Assembly (NCBI GenBank): GCA_963714425.1
Contig: CAVQOI010000004.1
Location: 372,001-436,000 of the forward strand
Length of the DNA: 64,000 nucleotides
Source of the DNA: DATCYX01 sp963714425
GTDB taxonomy: Bacteria > Chloroflexota > Anaerolineae > Anaerolineales > UBA4823
Reading direction: 5' to 3'
Below, piece by piece: positions 1 to 8,324 of this stretch. Position 1 is the stretch's first letter; each line of letters begins with the position of its first letter. The notes below the pieces were generated by a model. It made no database searches and was not told where the DNA came from. It worked only from the letters and a program-made list of their open reading frames with translations. The position numbers and the translations under genes are program-made.

Positions 1-2
1 TG

Positions 3-275
3 CGCACTGCCCCGTTATTGATTCTGGATGACCTGGGCACACAATCCACCACCCCCTGGGTAAAGGAAAAGCTTTACCAGCTTTTCAACTACCGTTACAA
101 CGCCGAGCTGCCAACAGTGATCACCACAGCTGATTACCTGAAAGAAATGGACCCGCGCTTGCTCAGCCGCATCGAGGATCGCCGCCTGTGCGAGATTCAC
201 GCCATCACGGTGCCGTCTTACCGCGGAGCAACCCGCAAGACAGCAAGAAGGGCAACTCGCCGCAAGACAGGATGA
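3..275 (+). CDS. DnaC/IstB-like ATP-binding protein, C-terminal part
   Basis: The reading frame is open to the left edge, so only the last 90 residues are present and the start lies outside. The first visible residues form a Walker B-type strand (LLILDDLG). Then come a region like 'KEKLYQLFNYRYN' and 'PTVITTADYLKEMDPRLLSRIEDR', which matches the sensor-1/arginine-finger part of DnaC/IstB AAA+ proteins (helicase loaders and IS21 helper ATPases). The very basic tail (RKTARRATRRKTG) could bind nucleic acid. With no transposase visible, a replication helicase loader is more likely than an IS21 helper, but the upstream sequence would decide. The fold is well supported by motifs; the exact role is inferred. 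Confidence 0.75.
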   Translation, partial: RTAPLLILDDLGTQSTTPWVKEKLYQLFNYRYNAELPTVITTADYLKEMDPRLLSRIEDRRLCEIHAITVPSYRGATRKTARRATRRKTG

Positions 276-366
276 TATTTACCTGCCCGCGTTCGACCGC
301 TTGACGCGATCGCCAGCAGTTGAACTGCTGGCGGATCATCCAATCTGTTTCATGGAGTATACCGGT

Positions 367-555
367 ATGAACTCACCCCAACCCGCCTGCATCGCATGCG
401 ACCGTGACCAGCAAGAAGTGCCTTTGCTGCAAATCCAATTTCAGGAGCAAACGTACTGGATTTGCCCGCAGCACCTGCCCATGCTTATCCACAAGCCAGC
501 CCAGCTGGCTGATCGGCTGCCAGGGGCAGAGAACCTGAGCCCTGGTGAGCACTAG
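367..555 (+). CDS. small Cys-rich hypothetical protein
   Basis: This 62-residue protein follows the DnaC-like gene by about 90 nt in the same direction. The start at 367 is chosen because GGAG lies 9 nt upstream; an in-frame ATG at 352 and a TTG at 301 lack such a site. It carries a CxxC pair near the N-terminus (CIACD) and a CxxH later (ICPQH), spaced as in small zinc-binding knuckles, so one metal site is plausible. I do not recognise a named family. The context suggests an accessory to the upstream ATPase, but that is inference only. Confidence 0.55.
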   Translation: MNSPQPACIACDRDQQEVPLLQIQFQEQTYWICPQHLPMLIHKPAQLADRLPGAENLSPGEH

Positions 556-676
556 CTGACACTAAAGATTATCTCAAAAAGAATGGGTTTGGGGGAGTGT
601 ACGGCGGCTTTGCCAGTCCCCTGGTCGGCTCGCTCTGACAGGTAGGAAGCCGAATCCGCCTAATTCCGCATGCCGG

Positions 677-1939
677 TCACTTCAGAACGATTTGTTGGAG
701 TTCTCCCCCCACACCCACGATCCGCACGCAGATAGTTTTTCCGGGAGATAACTCCGGCACGCCGAGCTCTGTGGGTATCCTCCCCTTGCGCGGCGGGCGC
801 ACTGCCTGGGCAGCGCTCCTGAACAAGCGCCCATCCCAATTTGGATCAACTTCCCAATAATCCAGATCGATATCCGTCTCCAGGACTACTTTGCTCCCAA
901 TCCTGTTTATCTGAATACTTGAAGCTTTAATCTCGCCTATCTCTGGTCTTTGGAGGTCTCGACTTCCCTCTTGCAAAGCTACCTCCAGCAGCTTGAAGGG
1001 TTCTTTCGTTACCCCAGCCAGCCTGGCACGCGTAGTGTGTACTGCCCGCCAGGTGATATCACTGGCGATGAACCGTCTTCCCAAGCGGCTCGCAACGACA
1101 GCTGCCGTACCTGAGCCGCAAAAGAAATCTGCCACCAGATCGCCAGGATTCGAAGAAGCCAGCACAATGCGCTCCAACAGCGCTTCGGGTTTCTGTGTGG
1201 GGTAGCCTGTCCGCTCGTTGTGCAGGCGCGCCACCACAGGAAAATACCACCAGTCTTCCGGGACTTTACCGCGCTCCAGGTCGGGCACTTTCCCAAAGCC
1301 GGCTTTCGACGAAGCTGCGAATGTCTTCACCGTGCTGGGATCGTATGGCTGGCGTACGTCATCGACATTAAATGTGTACGTATCACTCTTGGTGTAAACG
1401 AGCAGGGTATCGTGCTTTCGGTTGAATGACTTGCGCACCGGTGACGGACCGTGGTAGACCCAGATGATTTCGTTGAGCAGGCGCTCGAAGCCGAAGATCT
1501 CATCCAGCAGCAGGCGAGCGTAAGCGTTGGCGTGCCAGTCCAGGTGCAGGTAAAGCGAGCCGGTAGGCGCCAGCAAACGGTGCATCAACGCCAGTCGCGG
1601 GTAGAGCATATCCAGATAGGCGTCAAGGTTTTCCCAATGGTCCGCATAACCGTCCGCCAGCTTCCAATCCTGTGGGCGGCGAGAATCCTCGCCGCGACCA
1701 ACACGGGCCGGATAGCGCCGGTTCGAGAAGAACGGCGGATCGGCGTAAATCAAATCGATACGACCTTCATATTCAGGCAGCAAGGCAGACATTGCCCCCA
1801 GGTTATCGCCCAGGATCAAGTGGTTGAGGGGGTTAAATCCCGGATATCCAGCGCCACCCGGAAAGACTGAGCTAACAATTTTCAGGGAGGCAGGGACAGG
1901 TTCAGGGAGGGATTTTGAGGCCCAATGGAGGGAGGGCAT
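677..1939 (-). CDS. site-specific DNA methyltransferase (N6-A/N4-C, beta class)
   Basis: The 420-residue protein is a SAM-dependent DNA amino-methyltransferase. The catalytic DPPF motif (D67-F70) precedes the SAM-binding motif (DFFCGSGT, in the C-terminal half), the order of beta-class enzymes such as type III Mod and many orphan methylases. A conserved 'YPTQKP' block lies just before the SAM motif, as usual in this family. About 110 residues follow the catalytic core and may hold target recognition or a dimer interface. No restriction nuclease is seen on either side, so it may act alone (epigenetic or regulatory), or the partner may lie elsewhere. It runs opposite to the two genes before it. 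Confidence 0.85.
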   Translation of the reverse strand: MPSLHWASKSLPEPVPASLKIVSSVFPGGAGYPGFNPLNHLILGDNLGAMSALLPEYEGRIDLIYADPPFFSNRRYPARVGRGEDSRRPQDWKLADGYADHWENLDAYLDMLYPRLALMHRLLAPTGSLYLHLDWHANAYARLLLDEIFGFERLLNEIIWVYHGPSPVRKSFNRKHDTLLVYTKSDTYTFNVDDVRQPYDPSTVKTFAASSKAGFGKVPDLERGKVPEDWWYFPVVARLHNERTGYPTQKPEALLERIVLASSNPGDLVADFFCGSGTAAVVASRLGRRFIASDITWRAVHTTRARLAGVTKEPFKLLEVALQEGSRDLQRPEIGEIKASSIQINRIGSKVVLETDIDLDYWEVDPNWDGRLFRSAAQAVRPPRKGRIPTELGVPELSPGKTICVRIVGVGGELQQIVLK

Positions 1940-2023
1940 GGTTACATGTAGGTCGACAATAGAGAATTAGTTATAGATAGTAGAAAGAAGGCTAATCGAT
2001 GGCTATTGACTGTTTTCCATCCT

Positions 2024-2605
2024 TTACTCTCTACTCTCGACATACTTCCACGCCACAGGCAGTACTAGCCCGGCGAGCACCACCTTAAGCCCATCCCCCA
2101 GGAGGAAAGGCCATAGCCCGGCATCCAGCACGCGATCCAGACCAACATAGAACGCCAGCCATGGCAGGCCAAGCACGTAAATCACCAGCTCACCAGCAAT
2201 AAACGGCAGCAAAGCTGTGCTGAACCGGCGATCTAAACGGCGCTGGCACAGCCAACCCACCACGCTTGCGGCGGCGACGAACCCGAGCAGGTAACCTCCG
2301 GTTGGACCGGCCAGGTGGGAAAGTCCGGAGCCTCCGCCAGTGAAGACTGGCAGGCCAGCCATGCCTAGGACAAGGTAAAGCCCCAGGCTGGCGGCTGCGC
2401 GCCAGCCTCCCAGGGCCGCGCCGACCAGCAGCACACCCAGGGTCTGCCCGGTAAGCGGGACGGGGGTGAACGGCAAAGCGATGCGCACCTGCGCCAGTGC
2501 TGCAACCAGCATGCACCCACCGGATATCAATAGGAGATCACGAAGCCGTGCATTGGCCCGCGGCCAAATATGTCGGGTGAGGGTTGGAAGGAGGGTAGTT
2601 TCCAT
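2024..2605 (-). CDS. bioY: biotin transporter BioY (ECF S component)
   Basis: This 193-residue integral membrane protein is the substrate-binding S component of an energy-coupling-factor transporter for biotin. It shows the family pattern: a first helix followed by 'ALPFTPVPLTGQTLGVLLVG', then 'LGLYLVLGMAGLPVF' and 'GPTGGYLLGF', with about six membrane helices in total. No EcfA/EcfT genes are adjacent, so it either uses shared modules encoded elsewhere or works alone, as some BioY proteins can. No biotin synthesis gene or BirA site was found nearby. Confidence 0.92.
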   Translation of the reverse strand: METTLLPTLTRHIWPRANARLRDLLLISGGCMLVAALAQVRIALPFTPVPLTGQTLGVLLVGAALGGWRAAASLGLYLVLGMAGLPVFTGGGSGLSHLAGPTGGYLLGFVAAASVVGWLCQRRLDRRFSTALLPFIAGELVIYVLGLPWLAFYVGLDRVLDAGLWPFLLGDGLKVVLAGLVLPVAWKYVESRE

Positions 2606-2695
2606 AGTTACCTGGTAAATGTTTGAGGATAGAGAGCGGGCAGGGTCAAACAGTCAAACAGATCTGTCCACTCTCTACTCTCAAATCTCTGATCT

Positions 2696-4015
2696 CTATT
2701 TTCCAAACTTGCTCGTGAGTAATTCTTCCAATGTTGGTTGCCCGATCTCCTGCAGCTCATATCGCACACGCTGGCTGGGCTTGTTGATTTTGACGATGCG
2801 ATTCAAGTCGATGGGTGTGCCAACCAGCACCAGGTCGACATCGGCGCTGTTGATAGTCTGCTCCAGATCACGCGTCTGCTGCTCACCATATCCCATGGCT
2901 GGCAGCACTGCACCAGTGTTTGGGTATTTCTCATAAGTGGCTTTGATCGTACCCACAGCATACGGTCTCGGGTCGACAATCTCAGCCGCGCCGAAGCGCC
3001 GGGCAGCCACCCAGGCAGCGCCATATGCCATCTCGCCGTGCGTCAGAGTGGGACCATCTTCCACCACCAGTACGCGCTTGCCGCGTATTGCATCTGGATC
3101 ATCAACAAATAATGGAGAAGCGGCTTCAATAACAATTGCATCCGGGTTCAACAGGCGCAGGTGCTCGCGCACCAGGATCACATTCTCTGCTGAGGCCGTA
3201 TCGACCTTATTGATCACGAAAACGTCTGCCAAGCGGGCAGTGGTCTCACCTGGGTGGTAGCTCATCTCGTGACCCGGGCGGTGCGGGTCAGCCACAACGA
3301 TGTTGAAATCGGAGATAATAAAGGGGAAGTCGTTGTTGCCGCCATCCCATAAAATGATATCAACTTCTTGCTCGGCCTGGCGTAAAATCCGCTCGTAGTC
3401 CACGCCTGCGAAGACCAGCACACCATTCGCCAGGTGCGGCTCATACTCCTCGCGCTCCTCGATGGTGCAGTTATTACGCTCCAGATCGTTGTAATCGGCA
3501 AAGCGTTGCACGGCTTGCCTAACCAGGTCGCCGTATGGCATGGGATGCCGGATGGCTGCCACCTTGAAGCCCATGTTGCGCAGGATTAAGGAAACCCGCC
3601 GGGTCGTTTGGCTTTTGCCGGAGCCGGTTCGCACCGCACAAACCGATACCACCGGTTTGCTTGATTTGAGCTGTGTGCTCTTCATGCCCATGAGTCGGAA
3701 GTCGGCTCCCGCAGCGAGGACAATCGATGCCTTGTGCATGACATACTCGTGGGGCACGTCACTGTAAGCAAATACGACCTGGTCAACATTTTTATCTTTA
3801 ATCAATTTCACCAGATCGCTCTCGGCATAAATCGGGATTCCATTGGGGTAAGCAGCGCCAGCCAACTGGGGAGGATAAGTCCGTCCCTCGATATCCGGGA
3901 TCTGGGTGGCGGTGAATGCCACCACCTCATAATCGGCATTATTGCGGAAGAAAACGTTGAAGTTGTGGAAGTCTCTACCCGCGGCTCCCATGATCAATGT
4001 GCGGATGGGTGTCAT
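2696..4015 (-). CDS. cyclic 2,3-diphosphoglycerate synthetase-like P-loop protein
   Basis: This 439-residue protein starts at an ATG with AAGGAG 6 nt upstream. The N-terminal ~120 residues resemble a nucleotide-binding, CoA-binding-like domain (IMGAAGRDFHNFN). A P-loop follows (VRTGSGKSQTTR, about residue 128), with a GTPase-like 'VINKVD' further on. This arrangement is that of archaeal cyclic 2,3-diphosphoglycerate synthetase and its bacterial homologues of uncertain role. In methanogens the enzyme closes 2,3-bisphosphoglycerate into the cyclic compound, an osmolyte and thermoprotectant. Whether this protein makes that product is not known. It may be co-transcribed with bioY, which follows after 90 nt. 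Confidence 0.75.
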   Translation of the reverse strand: MTPIRTLIMGAAGRDFHNFNVFFRNNADYEVVAFTATQIPDIEGRTYPPQLAGAAYPNGIPIYAESDLVKLIKDKNVDQVVFAYSDVPHEYVMHKASIVLAAGADFRLMGMKSTQLKSSKPVVSVCAVRTGSGKSQTTRRVSLILRNMGFKVAAIRHPMPYGDLVRQAVQRFADYNDLERNNCTIEEREEYEPHLANGVLVFAGVDYERILRQAEQEVDIILWDGGNNDFPFIISDFNIVVADPHRPGHEMSYHPGETTARLADVFVINKVDTASAENVILVREHLRLLNPDAIVIEAASPLFVDDPDAIRGKRVLVVEDGPTLTHGEMAYGAAWVAARRFGAAEIVDPRPYAVGTIKATYEKYPNTGAVLPAMGYGEQQTRDLEQTINSADVDLVLVGTPIDLNRIVKINKPSQRVRYELQEIGQPTLEELLTSKFGK

Positions 4016-4111
4016 ACATTCTCCTTATGAGTTGAAGTAGCAAGTCGGCGGCTGAATGTTTTAGCCATGGTAGCTTTATATCTGCCGGTAGGCAAATTAT
4101 TCGTCAGGCAC

Positions 4112-5920
4112 TTACATAATTTCGGGTGCCTGAATGACGAGCAGACGCATTGCGTTGTTGAGAGTTTGGCGTGCGGCAGCAACCAGGCGCAGGCGCCCCT
4201 CCCGTTGTACAGCGGTCTCAGCCTGGATCACTGGCACCACATGATAAAAGCTGTGGAAGGTGCTCGCCAGGTCGTAGACATAATTCGCAATCACTAGCGG
4301 ACGGTATTCCGCAGCTGCGGCTTGGACGGTTTGTGGGAAGCGTGAAATTTGGTCGATAAGCTGCACCTCGTGGCTGGTCAGGGTGTAATCGAATTCGGCC
4401 TTCTGTGGCATGGGACCGGCTTTTTTTAGGATACTATTGGCGCGCACGCTGGCATTCTGGATGTATGGGGCTGTGCGCCCGTCGAAGTTTAATGCGTCGT
4501 CCCAGTCAAACACAATATCCCGGTTGTTATCCACCGCGAGCATGGCATAAGCCAGCGCCCCCATCCCCACCTGCCGGGCGACTTGCTGGCGTTGCGTGGC
4601 GGGCATTTCAGGATTCTTCTCAGCGATCACTCCAAGGACGCGGCGTACCGCCTCATCGGCTAAGTCTTTAAAGAGCACAAGCCGGCCTTTGCGTGCAGAC
4701 ATCGCCCCCTCTGGCAGGCTGATAACACCATACCCAAGGTGGAAACACTTCTCAGCCTGCTTGAAGCCCCACAGCTCCAAGATCTTATATGTCTGCTGCA
4801 TGTGCAAACTCTGGCGCACATCGATAACATAGATCGAGCGATCGACATGATATTTTTCGAATTTCTCTTTTGCCAGGGCAAGGTCTTTGGTCAGATAGAG
4901 GGTGGTGCCATCGCTTCGCAGGAGGATATTACTGCGGTACTTCTCCTTCGCTAAGCCCAGCTTTTCATCGATCTTGACAATCACAGGTCCACCATCCGGG
5001 CGCTCATCCTCGGCAATGCCCAGGGCGACCAGCTCCTCAACGATCACCTTGGCAGACTCGTCCACCTCGCTCTCGAAGAACCACACATCCATGTGGATAT
5101 CCAGCATCTCAAGAATGGCGTACAGCTCATCCAGGCTCCACTGGCGAGTTATCTCCCACAGTTTGCGAACCTCAGGGTCACCAGCGTCCCAGCGGCGGTA
5201 CATCTCGCGGCGCTCCAGATCATATGCTTCCCGGCGAGATTTTTCCTCAGGTGATTCGTTCTCTTTTGGTTCCAGAAGCTCAGTTGCTTCGATGTATATT
5301 TTTAATAACCATTGCCCGCGCTCGTGCACACCCTCAGGCTCCTGCCCATTATGAAACTTTTTATACGCCCAAACGATGGTGATCACACCCAGCCCGATAT
5401 CGCCGGGGTAGGAAGCGCGGATAGTATCAAATCCAGCGAACTCAACCAGGCGAGCCAAAGCTTCTCCCAGGATGGCATTGCGAGCATGTCCGATGTGGAA
5501 GGAATGGTGGGTGTTGGGCTGAGCATATTCCACCATCACGCGTTCGCCCTTGGGAGCACCGCGCCCGAACTCCGCACCTTGCACTAAGACGTGATCCACC
5601 ACGTGCTTGGCATAACCACTGGTTGAGAAGTATAGGTTCAGGTAACCCTTCACAGCTTCCACGCGGGTGAAACCAGGGGGTGTGCCAATTTTTATAGCAA
5701 TTGCAGTGGAAATATCCTGCGCGCGCTGCGGCACGGGTATCCCTTTGCCATCCCCCTGGCGTGCCTCCTGAGCAGCGAGCTGGAAAAATGAAGTAGAAAT
5801 ACCCCATTCACCTGAAAAGGGGATGGGGTTCCATTGCAGCGGGCCTGGCACGGGCAGATCATTTTGTGCGCAGTATTCCCGGATGATCTTCTCGACAGCC
5901 TGCTGCTCTGCTTCAAACAT
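4112..5920 (-). CDS. argS: arginyl-tRNA synthetase
   Basis: This 602-residue class I synthetase charges tRNA-Arg. It has the HIGH signature (SFHIGHARN) near residue 145, preceded by the usual 'EYAQPNTHH' strand. Further on is 'MSARKG' in place of KMSKS, as in many ArgS proteins. The C-terminal DALR anticodon-binding domain ends with 'LRLLVIQAPEIM'. A minus-strand TATAAT (5965-5960) lies 40 nt upstream and just below the S20 terminator, suggesting its own promoter. The protein looks intact and of normal length. Confidence 0.95.
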   Translation of the reverse strand: MFEAEQQAVEKIIREYCAQNDLPVPGPLQWNPIPFSGEWGISTSFFQLAAQEARQGDGKGIPVPQRAQDISTAIAIKIGTPPGFTRVEAVKGYLNLYFSTSGYAKHVVDHVLVQGAEFGRGAPKGERVMVEYAQPNTHHSFHIGHARNAILGEALARLVEFAGFDTIRASYPGDIGLGVITIVWAYKKFHNGQEPEGVHERGQWLLKIYIEATELLEPKENESPEEKSRREAYDLERREMYRRWDAGDPEVRKLWEITRQWSLDELYAILEMLDIHMDVWFFESEVDESAKVIVEELVALGIAEDERPDGGPVIVKIDEKLGLAKEKYRSNILLRSDGTTLYLTKDLALAKEKFEKYHVDRSIYVIDVRQSLHMQQTYKILELWGFKQAEKCFHLGYGVISLPEGAMSARKGRLVLFKDLADEAVRRVLGVIAEKNPEMPATQRQQVARQVGMGALAYAMLAVDNNRDIVFDWDDALNFDGRTAPYIQNASVRANSILKKAGPMPQKAEFDYTLTSHEVQLIDQISRFPQTVQAAAAEYRPLVIANYVYDLASTFHSFYHVVPVIQAETAVQREGRLRLVAAARQTLNNAMRLLVIQAPEIM

Positions 5921-5959
5921 ACTGATTACCTGGGGTGGGACAACCTGGCGTCCTGCCGG

Positions 5960-5965
5960 ATTATA
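5960..5965 (-). promoter_or_regulatory. -10 element of putative argS promoter
   Basis: Read on the minus strand this is a perfect TATAAT, ending 39 nt before the argS start and immediately downstream of the rpsT terminator. No convincing -35 box is visible 16-18 nt further upstream. Confidence 0.45.
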
Positions 5966-5971
5966 TCACGC

Positions 5972-6006
5972 AAAAAAAAGGACTTCGGCAGTACCAGCCG
6001 CAGTCC
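5972..6006 (-). terminator. Rho-independent terminator of rpsT
   Basis: On the minus strand, two 10-nt arms (6006-5997 and 5989-5980) pair with one mismatch around a 7-nt loop and are followed by eight consecutive T. It lies 35 nt after the rpsT stop codon and separates rpsT from argS. Confidence 0.88.
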
Positions 6007-6040
6007 AATTTTTAGACCGATCCTACACAAAGAATCAGGG

Positions 6041-6310
6041 CTATTTCTTTTCAAGCTTTGCAAGCTGGCGCATCAGGCGGCTCTTGCGACGCGCGGCGTT
6101 ATTGCGGTGCAGCACACCCTTTTGGGCGGCTTTATCCAGGGCGCTGATCGCCTCGAGCGCTGCTGTGCGTGCGCTCTCCATATCGCCTTCCACCATTTCC
6201 AGACGCGCCTTTCTCACCGCAGTGCGGGCGCGTCCACGGAAGATGCGATTTCTTATCCGGCGCTTCTCGTTTTGCTTGTTTCGCTTGATTGCAGATTTAA
6301 TATTAGCCAA
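6041..6310 (-). CDS. rpsT: 30S ribosomal protein S20
   Basis: This 89-residue, Lys/Arg-rich helical protein matches S20, a primary 16S rRNA-binding protein of the small subunit. Typical features are the N-terminal 'ANIKSAIKRNKQNEKRR' and the C-terminal 'LHRNNAARRKSRL'. The start codon is TTG at 6310, supported by GGAGG about 8 nt upstream; no ATG fits. TTG starts on S20 genes are known in other bacteria and can serve autoregulation. The gene ends with a strong terminator and appears monocistronic. Confidence 0.96.
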   Translation of the reverse strand: MANIKSAIKRNKQNEKRRIRNRIFRGRARTAVRKARLEMVEGDMESARTAALEAISALDKAAQKGVLHRNNAARRKSRLMRQLAKLEKK

Positions 6311-6517
6311 AAGTATGCCTCCAACAGAACGATCTTACTCGACAACGGCAGGTAATTTTACATGAGGAAACCATTTTTGTCCAGTATGCATGTTTGTCTT
6401 GCGTATTTAAATTAACAGGGGCGCAAAAGGAAACCGTGGCCGTCTTTTGCCCCATCCCCCTTTTCCCCGCCCCCTTTGGAGGTGGGGGAATACCCACTCC
6501 TAAGTGCATTCCAAGCT

Positions 6518-7282
6518 CTACCACTCCCATCCTTGCAGCTCTGCCAATACCTGGTGAGCGGTTAAATCAAGGTGCAGCGGGGTGATGGAAACGTAGCCTT
6601 CTGCCAGGGCGCCAAAATCTGTCCCGTCCTCAGGCACACCCGTTGGCGCTTCGCCTCCAATCCAGTAGTATGGGCGGCCGCGCGGGTCTTTCCGGCTCAC
6701 CAGCAGATCACGGTACACACGAAGACCCTGGCGAGTAATCTTGAAGCCATTGATCTTTTCATCCGGCAGATAAGGGACGTTTACATTAAGAAGCGATCCT
6801 TTGGGAAGCTTGTTTTCGATAACCAGCGCCACGATCTGGCGTGCCCGGCGCGCGGCGGGTTCATAGTCCAAAGGAGGGGGATCGTTCTCGCTTGCGTTCA
6901 GCGAGATCGCCACACCAGGCACTCCCCAGATAGCCGCTTCCATAGCAGCCGTCACCGTGCCAGAGTAGGTCACGTCATGACCCAGGTTTGCGTATGGATT
7001 GATCCCGGATACAACCATGTCGATTGCCCCTGGAAGCAGACCGAGCAGTGCCAGCGCAACACAATCCGAAGGAGCTCCGTCCGCAGCCAGCGCCTGTGAG
7101 CCATCGGCAAGGATGACTTCCTTGACACGCAACGGACGATCCAGCGTCTTGACATGCCCAGATGCCGACCAATTGCGGTCGGGCGCAAGGACGGTCACTT
7201 GACCAAGGCTGCGCATCTCCTGCGCCAGCGCCTGCAAGCCGGGTGCGTTCACACCATCATCATTTGTCACTAATATGTGCAT
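6518..7282 (-). CDS. surE: 5'/3'-nucleotidase SurE
   Basis: The 254-residue protein is a metal-dependent nucleoside monophosphatase of the SurE family. The N-terminus 'ILVTNDDGVNAPGL' has the paired Asp (8-9) that bind the metal. The 'NWSASGH' loop supplies the metal-binding Ser, and 'VSGINPYANLG' supplies the conserved Asn; the fourth conserved block (NVPYLP) is also present. It is usually cytoplasmic and linked to stationary-phase survival and nucleotide salvage. Transcription is leftward with no obvious partner; the 200 nt before rpsT hold only a GC-rich hairpin without a T-run. Confidence 0.94.
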   Translation of the reverse strand: MHILVTNDDGVNAPGLQALAQEMRSLGQVTVLAPDRNWSASGHVKTLDRPLRVKEVILADGSQALAADGAPSDCVALALLGLLPGAIDMVVSGINPYANLGHDVTYSGTVTAAMEAAIWGVPGVAISLNASENDPPPLDYEPAARRARQIVALVIENKLPKGSLLNVNVPYLPDEKINGFKITRQGLRVYRDLLVSRKDPRGRPYYWIGGEAPTGVPEDGTDFGALAEGYVSITPLHLDLTAHQVLAELQGWEW

Positions 7283-7440
7283 AAGTGGCTAACACCGTTC
7301 ATAATGGTAAAATAGACCTAACATGTCTCCGCGATTTGATGGGGAGGAATACGGAGTACGCAGTAACCCACCGGTCCACCCATCAACCTGCTATTCTAGA
7401 AAAGTAGAGATCTAGCAGGCACGCAGTTCAGAGGAAAATC

Positions 7441-7479
7441 GGGGGTGTTAAGGCGGGCTTTACCCGCCCAAACACCCCC
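7441..7479. repeat. strong two-stage intergenic hairpin
   Basis: Arms 7441-7449 and 7471-7479 are perfect 9-bp complements. Inside them, 7452-7457 and 7463-7468 form a further 6 bp around the 5-nt loop CTTTA, with only a 2x2 internal loop between stems. It lies between the divergent genes surE and the membrane protein at 7528. No T-run follows on the plus strand. Its role (attenuator, RNA stabiliser or protein site) is open. Confidence 0.6.
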
Positions 7480-7527
7480 CACCTCGCCCAAATTGCGGAT
7501 GTCCTAAGATCATTAAGAGAGTGACCC

Positions 7528-8322
7528 ATGCGACCGATAAGACGCTTTGTAGGCCTTCTGGTTGTAATCATCTCGGCAGCCAGCCTCCTCGTTAGCCTCT
7601 ACATGCTATTTCAAATCTGGCGCCTTCGCGTTCCTGTGGCATCAAATCTCCAGTCTCACTTGAGTGTGATTAGCGCAACGCTTGCCACAACTAATGAAGG
7701 ATTGCTCATCGCTGGCTCATCACTCACGAACACTCAGACCAGTATTACTGCTCTCCAAGCTACCGTGGACACCCTAGGCAGATCGATCGACGATACTACC
7801 CCACTCGTAGAAACGCTGACCTCGCTGCTCGGGGCAGACCTGCCAGATACGGTGACGTCGGCACAGAGCTCTTTGGGTTCGGCGCAGCAGAGCGCAAAGC
7901 TCATCGACTCCTTTTTAAGATTCCTGACATCAATCGCCCCGGGTATTTACAATCCCGATGTACCGCTGGACGTGGCACTTGGACAGGTAGCCCAGAGCCT
8001 GGACGGCTTGCCGCGCTCCTTTAAAACAATGGAAACCGGCCTTCAAAGGTCGCAGGTCAATCTCTTCATAGCCAAAGTACAAATTGAGCAGATCTCGTTG
8101 GAGATTGGTGAGATCAATGAAAGCCTTGAAGAGGCCCAGAAGGTGGTCGCTCAATACCAGGTGCTGATCGCCGAGCTGCAGGTCAGCATCGGAAAATTAC
8201 ACGACCTAATCCCTATCTGGATGAACACACTGGCGTGGGGGCTGAGCTTTATTATCTTTTGGCTGGGTGTCTCCCAGATTGGCGTGATGCTTCGCACCCG
8301 AGAATGGATGAACTCGGGGTAA
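7528..8322 (+). CDS. membrane-anchored coiled-coil hypothetical protein
   Basis: This 264-residue protein is not a family I can name. A membrane helix near the N-terminus (about residues 8-30) and another near the C-terminus (about 236-256) flank a ~200-residue middle region. That region is rich in Ser, Thr, Gln and Leu and has heptad-like patterns (for example around residues 180-225), suggesting long helices or coiled coil. The topology would place this region on one side of the membrane, possibly as a spacer or scaffold. It runs toward the minus-strand cytochrome operon and has no operon partner. Confidence 0.7.
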   Translation: MRPIRRFVGLLVVIISAASLLVSLYMLFQIWRLRVPVASNLQSHLSVISATLATTNEGLLIAGSSLTNTQTSITALQATVDTLGRSIDDTTPLVETLTSLLGADLPDTVTSAQSSLGSAQQSAKLIDSFLRFLTSIAPGIYNPDVPLDVALGQVAQSLDGLPRSFKTMETGLQRSQVNLFIAKVQIEQISLEIGEINESLEEAQKVVAQYQVLIAELQVSIGKLHDLIPIWMNTLAWGLSFIIFWLGVSQIGVMLRTREWMNSG

Positions 8323-8324
8323 GC

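Noticed and set aside
3..275. IS21 helper ATPase as proof of an insertion sequence
   Set aside because: No transposase, terminal repeats or IS end is visible; the fragment fits a DnaC-like loader equally well.
4085..4130. Hairpin AGGCAC/GTGCCT at the argS end as a terminator
   Set aside because: The stem is only 6 bp with a 14-nt loop and no proper T-run follows.
6466..6492. GC-rich hairpin after surE as a terminator
   Set aside because: The stem is imperfect and no T-run follows in the direction of surE transcription.
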